This document shows positions 25,881-33,924 of a stretch of 64,000 nucleotides of DNA, in pieces. This DNA is from an uncultured Acidimicrobiales bacterium (lineage in GTDB: Bacteria > Actinomycetota > Acidimicrobiia > Acidimicrobiales > SZUA-35). A program made the translations under genes and the position numbers. How positions within the stretch are numbered: position 1 is the first letter of the stretch; each line of letters begins with the position of its first letter. The notes below the pieces were generated by a model that did no database searches, was not told the origin of the DNA, and saw only the letters and a list, made by a program, of their open reading frames with translations. The stretch covers positions 154,934 to 218,933 of the forward strand of contig CALKZY010000014.1 of the NCBI GenBank assembly GCA_938002965.1, in the 5' to 3' direction.

Positions 25881-26717
25881 TCAGCGGGCCTGGCAGCTGG
25901 GGCACCATGTAGTAGTGCGACCATCTAATACGACAGAGTCTAGTAGATAATTACATCGAAGGCAGACTTGACCGCCCCGGCCGTAGGTCGTGAGGGTAAA
26001 TTGATTACTGCCAGTACCACCATCCGCGGTTCGATAGTCTCTTAGCGTGGTGCCACGATTGTCGATTCCGAGAGCCAGAACCTCCTGGATAGCAACCAAC
26101 AGTCGCTCGGAGCGCTCTAAACCCAGACGACGGATCTTTGGGTTGATCTTGGCCATCCACAGCGCTTCATCGGCATAGATGTTGCCAACGCCGGCGATCG
26201 GACGCTGACTGAGAAGGTTGGTTTTGAGGTGTCGGCGACTCCGGGAAAGCAGCCGATGGAACAGGCGACTGTCCAAGTTCGGGTCGAATGGTTCAGGGCC
26301 AAGATGGTGCAGCGTCGGCATCGCCTGATACTGCCCGGGCGGGACCACATGAATACGGCCGAATCGTCGGATGTCGTGGAACGTCAGCGTGTGTCCATCA
26401 TCCAGAAGCCACCATGCACGCAGATGCGGGTGGTCAAGGTCAACACCAGCGTGATCAGAGTGGAGCTGGAGTCGGCCGGTCATACCGAGGTGCACCACCA
26501 ACTCCATCGGCCCGTCGCCGCTTCGGGCCAACTCGGGCTCGACTGAGGCAATGAGAAACTTGCCTCGCCGAGTAAGGTCGACGAACCGGTAGTGGTCGAT
26601 GGCCGTAGCCGGTGTGAACTTGGCCGACCAATGAGCGTCGGACTGGCGGATCGTGCGACCCTGCAGTCGCGGAGCGAGATCCCGGCGGATCGTTTCGACT
26701 TCTGGAAGTTCCGGCAT
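25881..26717 (-). CDS. mutM: Formamidopyrimidine-DNA glycosylase (MutM/Fpg)
   Basis: Fpg removes 8-oxoguanine and formamidopyrimidines and nicks the abasic site. The protein begins MPELPEVETIRRDL, giving the N-terminal Pro nucleophile and Glu after Met removal. The conserved Lys of the beta-hairpin is in RRGKFLIA, the H2TH region is around NIYADEALWMAKI, and a C-terminal zinc finger has four cysteines (CLRC and CPSC). The 278-residue length is normal. It follows the AlkA-like gene on the same strand with a 24-bp gap, making a base-excision pair. Confidence 0.96.
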   Translation of the reverse strand: MPELPEVETIRRDLAPRLQGRTIRQSDAHWSAKFTPATAIDHYRFVDLTRRGKFLIASVEPELARSGDGPMELVVHLGMTGRLQLHSDHAGVDLDHPHLRAWWLLDDGHTLTFHDIRRFGRIHVVPPGQYQAMPTLHHLGPEPFDPNLDSRLFHRLLSRSRRHLKTNLLSQRPIAGVGNIYADEALWMAKINPKIRRLGLERSERLLVAIQEVLALGIDNRGTTLRDYRTADGGTGSNQFTLTTYGRGGQVCLRCNYLLDSVVLDGRTTTWCPSCQAR

Positions 26718-26741
26718 GAAGACTCGTTCCAGCAGGGGGTC

Positions 26742-27647
26742 TCAGGAACCCATGTTCAAGCCGTCACCGGTGAGTGACAACCTGGGTCCGTAGGCGGGGG
26801 CACGGCCGCTGGACTTGGCCAAACGAATGACCCTCCAACGGTGACCTCGGTAGGGTTCCAAGAGCTCCAGCATGCGATCGTCATCAGCCCTGGGTTCCTT
26901 GGCCAGCATCCAGGCGACAGTGTTGGGGATGTGGAAGTCGCCGACCGGAACAGCATCGGCATCGCCGTAGGCCACCGCTGTCGCCATGGCTGCGGTCCAC
27001 GGCCCGATGCCACGAATCCGCTGCATTCGCAGCTTGGCCTGGTCAAGTGTGCGATCTCCCAAATGGCTGATCCGGGGAAATTCCCTGGCCACCCGAAGCA
27101 GGGTCTCAGCCCGCTTCCGCTCAACACCGAAACGGTGAAACTCGTAGTACCCCATTTCGGCCACCCGATCCGGACTGGGAAGCACCCAGCCACGCCGCGG
27201 GCCGGGAGCGGCCTCTCCGTAGTTTCGGGCCAGCAGTCGTCTGGCCTTCACCGCATTGGCCACCTGGACCTTCTGGCCAAAGACGCCTCCGACAAGGGCA
27301 TCCCACAAGATGTCAGTTCGAGCCAGCTTGAATGGCTTCCGCCGCCAGATCTCCCGCACTGGCCCCTGCGGATCGAAACCGGTTAGATCATCGTCGGCTC
27401 CGAGGAGCCGTGGCGTCTGGTTGACCATCCACTGGGCTCCTGGGCCCCATGCCCGAGCTCGCACCTGGTCTTGGGACAAGCGCTCCATGTTCAAGGTCCC
27501 CGGTCCATCGGGAGTGCGGGTGACCCACCAGAGTTCGGTTGGGCCGACCATGACGGGCAACTTCGCACCGCGAACAGTGTCCTTGACGTTCAGGGTCGAA
27601 GGGATTTCTACTACGGCTTCGACATCGCCGGTTGCCGACTCGGTCAC
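26742..27647 (-). CDS. AlkA-like DNA glycosylase (HhH-GPD family)
   Basis: The 301-residue protein (from the GTG at 27647) has the helix-hairpin-helix motif IRGIGPWTAAMATAVAYG and a downstream Asp in VPVGDFHIPN at the catalytic Asp position of AlkA and OGG-type enzymes. No iron-sulfur cysteines follow. It is therefore a monofunctional glycosylase, most likely for alkylated purines. A longer frame reaches 27857 but would overlap the UvrD-like gene by 175 bp and has low-quality sequence, so the internal GTG is preferred. It lies between the helicase and mutM genes. Confidence 0.82.
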   Translation of the reverse strand: MTESATGDVEAVVEIPSTLNVKDTVRGAKLPVMVGPTELWWVTRTPDGPGTLNMERLSQDQVRARAWGPGAQWMVNQTPRLLGADDDLTGFDPQGPVREIWRRKPFKLARTDILWDALVGGVFGQKVQVANAVKARRLLARNYGEAAPGPRRGWVLPSPDRVAEMGYYEFHRFGVERKRAETLLRVAREFPRISHLGDRTLDQAKLRMQRIRGIGPWTAAMATAVAYGDADAVPVGDFHIPNTVAWMLAKEPRADDDRMLELLEPYRGHRWRVIRLAKSSGRAPAYGPRLSLTGDGLNMGS

Positions 27648-27681
27648 ACCTTCGAGGCTACTGCAGCGCCGACCGACTCGA

Positions 27682-29766
27682 TTAGCTCCACAAGGACTGG
27701 AGCATGACGTCGACTTCGTCAGCCACCCCCACGTTGGACAGTTCTGGGCGTAGGACGCCACGCTGGTCGGCGGCGTTGAGATTGAGATCCTGCTCGTCAA
27801 AAAGGTCACGAACCGGCTCAAGGAACCGACTGAGTTGAGCGAAATGGTGGCGGTCACGCTGGATGGTTCTGTGCACGTGATAGCGCAAGGGGAAGGTGAT
27901 CGTCAGCTCTTCGCGCGCTCTGGTGACGGCGACGTACAGCAGCCTTAGTTCTTCGGCCAGGCCGTCGGCATCCTCGATAGCCATGTCGGATGGGATGTTT
28001 CCGTCGGCTACGTGGATGGTGTAGACCGACCGCCACTCAGAACCTTTGGCTGAGTGAATGGTGGACAGCGTAAGCCAGTCGTCGTCAAGATGAGGCGGCC
28101 CGGCAAGGTCACCGGTGCGCTCGGGAGGGTCGAGGGTCAGCTCCACCAGGAAGCGGCTGCGTTCGCTGTACTGACGGGCGGTAACCGCCAACTGATCCAC
28201 GTCGGCCAGTCGGGCGTCAGGGTTCTCGTAGCGAAGAGGGAAGAGCAGTCGACAGTACTGCTTCAGCCGGTCGATCTGCTCTGACGGTGGCTGATCAGCC
28301 CGACAGTCGGCCAGTGCTTGGCGAAGCTCGGCTGCCTGGTCGGTAGCTGATGCCGGCATCCGGCCAATGCCGTCGACAAATCGGGCCAGAGCGTCAGCCT
28401 TCGGCTTGGTGACCCGCAATTCGTCCATGAGCCGTCGGACGGTGGCCGGACCGACGCCGTCCAGCCCTAACAACACGCGCCGCCAAGCCGGTCGATCCTC
28501 AGGGTTCTCAAGGATGCGCAGGAGACTCAACACGTCTTTCACGTGGGCCGCTTCAAGGTATTTGAGCCCGCCATACTTGACGTACGGAATGTTCCGGCGC
28601 ACCAGCTCTAACTCCAAGGCATCACTATGGTGCCCGGCCCGGAACAACACTGCCTGCCCTTTGAGCTCGATCCCACGCTCGCGAGCGTCCAGGATTCGTT
28701 CGGCCACCACCTTCGTCTGCTCGGTCTCGTCGTAGCAGGTGACCAGCGATGGCCTAATCCCTCCGTTGCGGTCGGTCCAAAGCGTCTTTGAATATCCCTG
28801 CGTAGGGCCCTCGCCCTGATCGTCGCTCTGCTCTTCGTTCTGGGCCAGCAGAGCGTTGGCCACCTCAAGGATCGGGGTGGTGGAGCGGTAGTTCTGCTCC
28901 AGAGTGATCAAACGGGTTCCCTTGAACGTGTTGGGGAACGACCACATGTTGGCAACTGTGGCCGACCGGAACCCGTAGATAGCTTGTGCGTCGTCGCCGA
29001 CGACACACACTTGGGTGTCATGTCCGCACATGCCTTTGACGATGTCGGCTTGGATGGGATTGGTGTCTTGGTACTCGTCAACCAGAATGTGGTCGAACAG
29101 ACAGCGCAGCGCCTCACCAATGGGACTGGCCGTCAACCCGCGCCAGTAAAGCAACAGGTCGTCGTAGTCGAGAACATGAGCCGATCGCTTGTGAGTGGTG
29201 TAGGCGTTGAACAGCTCCCGTAGCTCGTCACGGTGGGGGGCAACCCAGGGAAAGTCCTTGGTCAACACTTCATCCAATGGGGCTTGGCTGTTCACCACAC
29301 GAGAGTAGACGGCGGCGATGGTCTCGGATTTCGGGAAGCGCTTGGCCCGTTCCCCGAAACCGGCTTCCATTCGAACAAGCCCGAACAGATCAATGGCGTC
29401 AGCGTGATCGAGCACGGTAAAGCCTTCGGGCAGACCGGCCGCTGAGCCGTAGTGGCGGAGAAGGCGGTTAGCGGTCGCATGGAAGGTCCCGCCCCATATC
29501 TGTGCCGCCAGCCGTTGAGATGACTCGACCCCTTCGCCGCACGCCGCAGCCACCCGGTTGACCATTTCGGCCGAGGCGCGACGGGTAAAGGTCAAGAGCA
29601 GGATGCGGCTGGGATCGCTGCCTTCGTTGAGCAGCGACACAACTCGCGAGACCAGTGTCCTAGTCTTGCCGGACCCCGCCCCGGCGACAACAAGGAGGTG
29701 GGAGCCCCGATGGATGGCCGCCGCCTGCTGTTGTGAGTTGAGGGCAGAGCTGAGAGTGGATTCCAT
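27682..29766 (-). CDS. UvrD/PcrA-family ATP-dependent DNA helicase
   Basis: This superfamily 1A 3'-5' helicase has motifs in order: LNSQQQAAAIHRG (Q-motif), AGAGSGKTRTL (Walker A), LTFTRRAS (Ia), VDEYQDTNPIQ (II), VVGDDAQAIYGFRSA (III), LEQNYRST (IV), TIHSAKGSEW (V) and LLYVAVTRAREEL (VI). At 694 residues it has the size of PcrA/UvrD. Such enzymes act in nucleotide-excision repair, mismatch repair or clearing of recombination intermediates. The neighbouring downstream glycosylase and mutM genes make this a DNA-repair block. Confidence 0.93.
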   Translation of the reverse strand: MESTLSSALNSQQQAAAIHRGSHLLVVAGAGSGKTRTLVSRVVSLLNEGSDPSRILLLTFTRRASAEMVNRVAAACGEGVESSQRLAAQIWGGTFHATANRLLRHYGSAAGLPEGFTVLDHADAIDLFGLVRMEAGFGERAKRFPKSETIAAVYSRVVNSQAPLDEVLTKDFPWVAPHRDELRELFNAYTTHKRSAHVLDYDDLLLYWRGLTASPIGEALRCLFDHILVDEYQDTNPIQADIVKGMCGHDTQVCVVGDDAQAIYGFRSATVANMWSFPNTFKGTRLITLEQNYRSTTPILEVANALLAQNEEQSDDQGEGPTQGYSKTLWTDRNGGIRPSLVTCYDETEQTKVVAERILDARERGIELKGQAVLFRAGHHSDALELELVRRNIPYVKYGGLKYLEAAHVKDVLSLLRILENPEDRPAWRRVLLGLDGVGPATVRRLMDELRVTKPKADALARFVDGIGRMPASATDQAAELRQALADCRADQPPSEQIDRLKQYCRLLFPLRYENPDARLADVDQLAVTARQYSERSRFLVELTLDPPERTGDLAGPPHLDDDWLTLSTIHSAKGSEWRSVYTIHVADGNIPSDMAIEDADGLAEELRLLYVAVTRAREELTITFPLRYHVHRTIQRDRHHFAQLSRFLEPVRDLFDEQDLNLNAADQRGVLRPELSNVGVADEVDVMLQSLWS

Positions 29767-29823
29767 AACAGATCCAACCTACTCACCGCCTGTGACAGTC
29801 TCCGGAACTCGGGGGCGGCGGGG

Positions 29824-30789
29824 CTAACCCAACACGTTGGTCAAGATGAACTCCGCCCGACGCTGGGTGGCCTGGGTCTGCTCATCATCGGACTCCGACG
29901 TACCTTCTTCGCCTCTCGGGTCGAGAAGGACCTGAGACGGATCGACACCTTTCGAAACCCAGTACTCCAAGACTGCGGCAGCCCGTTGTGTGGCTACGTC
30001 GAGGTTGACCTCGGGCGTGCCGGCGGCATCGGTTCGGGTGACGACGGTGACCGAGGCCTGTGGGTTCTGGCGAAGCAGGAGGACGCCAAGATCAAGAATG
30101 GGCAGGAACGGAGGGTCGATGGCGACGCTGTTGAACTGGAACAGCACCACGTCTTCGACATAAAGAGGAGTTGATTCGCCGGGATCGAAGTCGACCTCGG
30201 GATCGATGGCGTAGTCGGCTTCGACATTGTCGGGTCCGACGACCTCGACTGCCTTGGCCAAGATGGCGTCAGCGACCTCTTGGCTGGGCACAGTACCGCC
30301 CAGAAAGAGCTTGCCCTGTCGGAAGATGGCGGTTCGAGCCGACTCGTCAATCTCCGTTGAGGTGGAGTCCTCAGCCGACTCTTCCTCGTCGGTTTCGTCA
30401 GCATCGTCGTCGGCTGGAGCGGTCGTGGTAGTCCCTTCGACCTCAAGAGCCGATTCGTCGTCTGCTTCTTCGCTATCTGAGTCGGCGTCATCGGCGGAAC
30501 CGGCTGCGGTGTCGGCAGCTCCATCGTCGCCAGAGGACTCCGAGTCGGCGGCTTCTTCGGTTTCAGCCGCGGTGGGTGCGGCGGGATCGGCGGTGGTGTC
30601 GGTGCTCCCGTTGTCCAGCAGACCGGCCAGGAGGTATCCGCCTATGGCCGTTCCGGCCAGGGCGACAAGTCCGAGTAGAGCGAACATCCAACGGCGCCCC
30701 CCACCACGTTTGGGTGGGGTAGCCATGTAGTCCGTCGCCGGTTGCCCGGCCGATGCCGCCCACTGTGGTAGCTCGCCTTGGTTGCTCAT
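29824..30789 (-). CDS. Membrane-anchored BON/OmpA-like envelope protein (ArfA-like)
   Basis: From the ATG at 30789 the protein has a transmembrane segment (WMFALLGLVALAGTAIGGYLL, near residue 40) and a long Asp/Glu/Ser/Thr-rich region (70-160). A BON-like unit follows (RQGKLFLGGTVPSQEVADAI), then a C-terminal OmpA-like domain (VLFQFNSVAIDP, then STQRR-type end QATQRRAEFIL). This resembles mycobacterial ArfA/OmpATb (TM-BON-OmpA), which binds peptidoglycan. The acidic linker could span the cell wall. The gene stands alone. Confidence 0.78.
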   Translation of the reverse strand: MSNQGELPQWAASAGQPATDYMATPPKRGGGRRWMFALLGLVALAGTAIGGYLLAGLLDNGSTDTTADPAAPTAAETEEAADSESSGDDGAADTAAGSADDADSDSEEADDESALEVEGTTTTAPADDDADETDEEESAEDSTSTEIDESARTAIFRQGKLFLGGTVPSQEVADAILAKAVEVVGPDNVEADYAIDPEVDFDPGESTPLYVEDVVLFQFNSVAIDPPFLPILDLGVLLLRQNPQASVTVVTRTDAAGTPEVNLDVATQRAAAVLEYWVSKGVDPSQVLLDPRGEEGTSESDDEQTQATQRRAEFILTNVLG

Positions 30790-31000
30790 TTCCGCATCCC
30801 TACCTTTCCGCTGGCGTTCCGGGGCGCTTCGAAAGGCGGACGGCGTCCGTTTCGTTTGCATTGCCCGGTGTCGAAACGCGGATGTCAGGATATCTCGGTT
30901 GGCCCATGTCCAAGCAACGAGGGGCACCTGAGACTGTGATGGTGGGGTATTAGCCCTTGGTTGATTGAGTAGCCTGAATCATCGGATGAAGCGATTTACG

Positions 31001-31759
31001 TTAGACGAGGGGCCAGGGCCAACGTCGGCCGTCGGTCTCGTCTTCAGGAAATCGGCCTTCTGCCAGCAGCGCCCGTGCACGGCTGATAGTGGCGTCCGCT
31101 TCGAAGGTGTCCAGCAGACAGGCGATGTCGGCCGGAAGCCCTTCGTCGCTCAAGCGTTCAAGGTCCGAGGTCACATCGGCCGGCAGCGGGTCGCCCACGT
31201 AGTCCCACATGACGGTTCGGAGTTTGAATTGAGCGTGGAACGACAAGCCATGATCGATGCCGTACACCGGTTGATCGTCCGGGTTGTCCACGGTTTCATC
31301 GGGGGCCCAAAGGCAGTGACCCGACTTGCGGTCGGTGTTGTTGCCGACGATGTCGAGAACGCAGAGCTTTCGCAGCGCAGTTTCGCCCACCCCCTCCTCG
31401 TGGAGGGTGAAATAGTGGTGTTCGAAGTCGGCGTCGACCAACGCTTGGACTGATCCTTCGCCGAACGGCCCATCTGCCAACGTCGTCGCCGGAATCACGT
31501 CCCAGCCGAGAAAGTCGGCCAGTCTGAACATGGCAGCTTCACGCTTGTAAAGCCCCGGCGGGAAGTCCCACAGAGGCCGCTCGCCCTGCCCCGGCTTGTA
31601 GATGGCGCGATGGGAACGTGCCGTAGGGCTGGTCTCAGCATCGGTGACGTTTACCAGCAGCGTGGCGTTGGAGCTGTACGGCATTCGGCCGAGTACTTCG
31701 ATGTCTCCGGTCTGGAAGAGATCGATCAGCTGGTCGGTGGGCAGTTCAAACGCTGCCAT
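31001..31759 (-). CDS. SCO1664-family protein (PI3/4-kinase-like fold)
   Basis: The 252-residue protein matches the actinobacterial SCO1664 family in its core motifs: HRAIYKPGQGERPLWDFPPG, LDIVGNNTDRKSGHCLW and GIDHGLSFH. The pattern NNTDRK followed by IDHGL is reminiscent of the catalytic and metal loops of phosphatidylinositol 3/4-kinase-like and HipA-like kinases, so a kinase activity is possible but unproven. It is the last gene of a three-gene unit with DUF3090 and a histidine phosphatase, the order seen across actinobacteria. Confidence 0.88.
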   Translation of the reverse strand: MAAFELPTDQLIDLFQTGDIEVLGRMPYSSNATLLVNVTDAETSPTARSHRAIYKPGQGERPLWDFPPGLYKREAAMFRLADFLGWDVIPATTLADGPFGEGSVQALVDADFEHHYFTLHEEGVGETALRKLCVLDIVGNNTDRKSGHCLWAPDETVDNPDDQPVYGIDHGLSFHAQFKLRTVMWDYVGDPLPADVTSDLERLSDEGLPADIACLLDTFEADATISRARALLAEGRFPEDETDGRRWPWPLV

Positions 31760-31778
31760 CGTGGCCAGGCAGCTCCGG

Positions 31779-32321
31779 CTAGTTCAGCCGTGGGCAGGCA
31801 TGGCCGGCCGGGTCCAGCGGTTGCCCACATAGTGGACAAGGCGGTCGGCCGGAAGCCATGAGGCTGTCTGATGTTTCGACGAATGCTGCGGCCAAGTCGA
31901 CCGTTATGTGGGCTCGAACTCTGGCCCCCGACGGTTCGTCCCACCCCGACGTTGGATCATCGTCGATCTGAGATCCAAGATCAAACTCGCCATCACCGGT
32001 TTCGCTGTTGGGTACGAGCTCTTCGAGCACAATCACCACTTCAGCATCAGCCTCATCCACCCCAACTGCGATCTGGCCAACGACCCAAGCTGGTTCGGCC
32101 TCAAGCAAGGGAACGGGGGCCAGACCTTCCTGCGGGGACGGCAGATCATCGAGGACAGTGCGGAGAAACTGGGCCAGAGCTTTAACCTGCTGCTTTTCCA
32201 GCTTCAGGGTTATGACTGAATCCTCGTCGCCTACTTGGACGTAGAACACCCGTGCTCCGGGCTCGCCGACGGCGCCGGTGGTGAACCGTGTCGTGTTTCG
32301 AAAGTCGTGTAGGTCGGACAT
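31779..32321 (-). CDS. DUF3090 family protein
   Basis: The 180-residue protein opens with FRNTTRFTTGAVGEPGARVFYVQ and has LKLEKQQVKALAQFL, both hallmarks of DUF3090. The C-terminus holds a small putative zinc site (PCPLCGQPLDPAGHACP). Function is not established; the family is confined to actinobacteria and relatives and travels with the two neighbours. The gap to the SCO1664-family gene is 19 bp. Confidence 0.9.
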   Translation of the reverse strand: MSDLHDFRNTTRFTTGAVGEPGARVFYVQVGDEDSVITLKLEKQQVKALAQFLRTVLDDLPSPQEGLAPVPLLEAEPAWVVGQIAVGVDEADAEVVIVLEELVPNSETGDGEFDLGSQIDDDPTSGWDEPSGARVRAHITVDLAAAFVETSDSLMASGRPPCPLCGQPLDPAGHACPRLN

Positions 32322-32358
32322 GTCGGAAGTTTGAAAGGCCGATCGTGGCGTACAGATG

Positions 32359-33099
32359 CTAACTGGGTACGAGGGCTTGGAGGTCGTCGCCCATCGAGTT
32401 GACGGCTAGGACCACTGGGCCGCCTTCACCGTACAGGACAGCGGAAATGGAACACTGACCGATGACGATCCTCTGGAAGAGGTCGAGGTGGGTTCCCATG
32501 GCGTGGGCGACGGCCGCCTTAATCGGATCGGCGTGTGAAACGGCCACGATCGTCTCACCTGGATGGTTGTTAACGAGCTTTTGAATGGTGCCAGTGATGC
32601 GTTGTTGCATCTCGGCGAACGATTCGCCACCGGGGAAGCGAAACCCGCTGGGATACTTCTGAACTTGCGCCCATTCAGGCTTCTTGTTCAGATCCGAGAG
32701 CTTCTTTCCCGTCCAGTCTCCGAAGTCGGCTTCAAGCAGGCCCTTGTTGGTTTTGACCTTGTGGCCGAGCGCGGCGGCGATCGGTGCTGCGGTCTCTCGT
32801 GTTCGTTCCATTGGGGAGGCGTAGACCGCTGTGACCCGGCTCTTGCGGGCCCGGGGGTTTGCGAAGGCAACACCGGCAATTCGCTCGGCTGCCCGTTCGG
32901 CCTGAGCCAAGCCTTCCTCGGCCAAATGGAGGCCGGGAGTGCGTCCGGGGAGAACCTGGCCCGTGGTAGGAGTCTTGCCGTGCCGTACCAATAGCACCAG
33001 CGTCGGCTTTGAGGATCGGCGGGCTCGGGCTTGGTTGTTCGATGTGCCCGAACCTTGCGTGCGTTTTGGCGTGGACTTTGGTTGGCTGGAAGCTGGCAT
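32359..33099 (-). CDS. Histidine-phosphatase superfamily protein (MSMEG_4193 family)
   Basis: The catalytic phosphohistidine motif LVRHGKTPTTGQVLPG is followed by YASPMERTRETA, the Glu-containing ADFGDWTGKKLSDL and a second His in AVSHADPIKAAVAHAMG. These define the phosphoglycerate-mutase-like phosphatases, here the MSMEG_4193 subfamily. It is the first gene of the triad with DUF3090 and SCO1664-family proteins. The ATG at 33099 is chosen over an upstream frame lacking conservation. The basic, Ser-rich first 40 residues may be disordered. Confidence 0.9.
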   Translation of the reverse strand: MPASSQPKSTPKRTQGSGTSNNQARARRSSKPTLVLLVRHGKTPTTGQVLPGRTPGLHLAEEGLAQAERAAERIAGVAFANPRARKSRVTAVYASPMERTRETAAPIAAALGHKVKTNKGLLEADFGDWTGKKLSDLNKKPEWAQVQKYPSGFRFPGGESFAEMQQRITGTIQKLVNNHPGETIVAVSHADPIKAAVAHAMGTHLDLFQRIVIGQCSISAVLYGEGGPVVLAVNSMGDDLQALVPS

Positions 33100-33249
33100 C
33101 GTCCCAAACGATATCCCGATGTCGCAGCCGGTCACCTCAGATCTTGGTCTGTCACGTCGTCGGCCCCTTACCACCAGCCTTGTATCTTGTCTTTTTCCGT
33201 CTCGCCCATTCCGTCCACCCACCCGTCACTGCAGTCGTCGATACCGGCG

Positions 33250-33924
33250 ATGTCCGAGGTCGCGGTTGAGGTGGCCGACTGTCGTTTGTGTCCCCGATTG
33301 GTCGAATGGCGGGAGAAGGTGGCCGAGGAGCGTCGCGCCGCTTATGCCGACTGGGATTACTGGGGGAGGGGAGTCCCTGGCTTTGGGGACCCCACGGCCG
33401 ATGTCATGGTCATCGGTCTCGCCCCGGCCGCTCACGGGGCCAATCGCACCGGTCGTATGTTCACCGGCGACCGGTCAGGCGACTGGTTGTATCGGGGCTT
33501 GTACAGGGCCGGTTTGGCCAATCAGCCTTCGAGCGTAGATGTTGATGACGGGCTGCAACTGACAGGGGCCTTTGTTACCTCACCGGTGAAGTGCGCGCCT
33601 CCGGCCAACAAGCCGACTCCGGATGAGCGCGACACCTGCCGCCCGTACCTCGACCGTGAGATGGAGCTGGTCGATCCGGCGGTGCTTGTTGCCCTCGGAG
33701 GGTTCGCCTTCCAGGGGCTGTGCCGCTACTTCGGGATTCGACCACGGCCAAAGTTCGGCCACGGTGTTGAGGTGCCGGTTCCTGTCTCGGCTGGCCAACG
33801 CCGTCGGGTCATCATTTGCAGCTTTCACGTGAGCCAGCAGAACACCTTCACCGGTCGCCTAACCGAGGAGATGCTGGACTCGGTGTTCGCCCGAGCGGTG
33901 GCGTTGACCGCGGAACTGAAATGA
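33250..33924 (+). CDS. Uracil-DNA glycosylase, family 5 (UdgB)
   Basis: The 224-residue protein has the motif A of family 4/5 glycosylases, VIGLAPAAHGANRTGRMFTG, with Ala instead of the usual acidic residue, as in UdgB. The cysteine pattern CRLCPRL near the start and KCAPPANKPTP, with CRPYL further on, fits the 4Fe-4S cluster. The C-terminal motif is CSFHVSQQNTFTG. It removes uracil and some deaminated purines. The stop overlaps the next start by 4 bp (ATGA). Confidence 0.9.
   Translation: MSEVAVEVADCRLCPRLVEWREKVAEERRAAYADWDYWGRGVPGFGDPTADVMVIGLAPAAHGANRTGRMFTGDRSGDWLYRGLYRAGLANQPSSVDVDDGLQLTGAFVTSPVKCAPPANKPTPDERDTCRPYLDREMELVDPAVLVALGGFAFQGLCRYFGIRPRPKFGHGVEVPVPVSAGQRRRVIICSFHVSQQNTFTGRLTEEMLDSVFARAVALTAELK

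Noticed and set aside
27648..27857. N-terminal extension of the AlkA-like gene
   Set aside because: The extra 70 residues overlap the helicase gene by 175 bp and look like a shadow; a GTG at 27647 gives a normal start.
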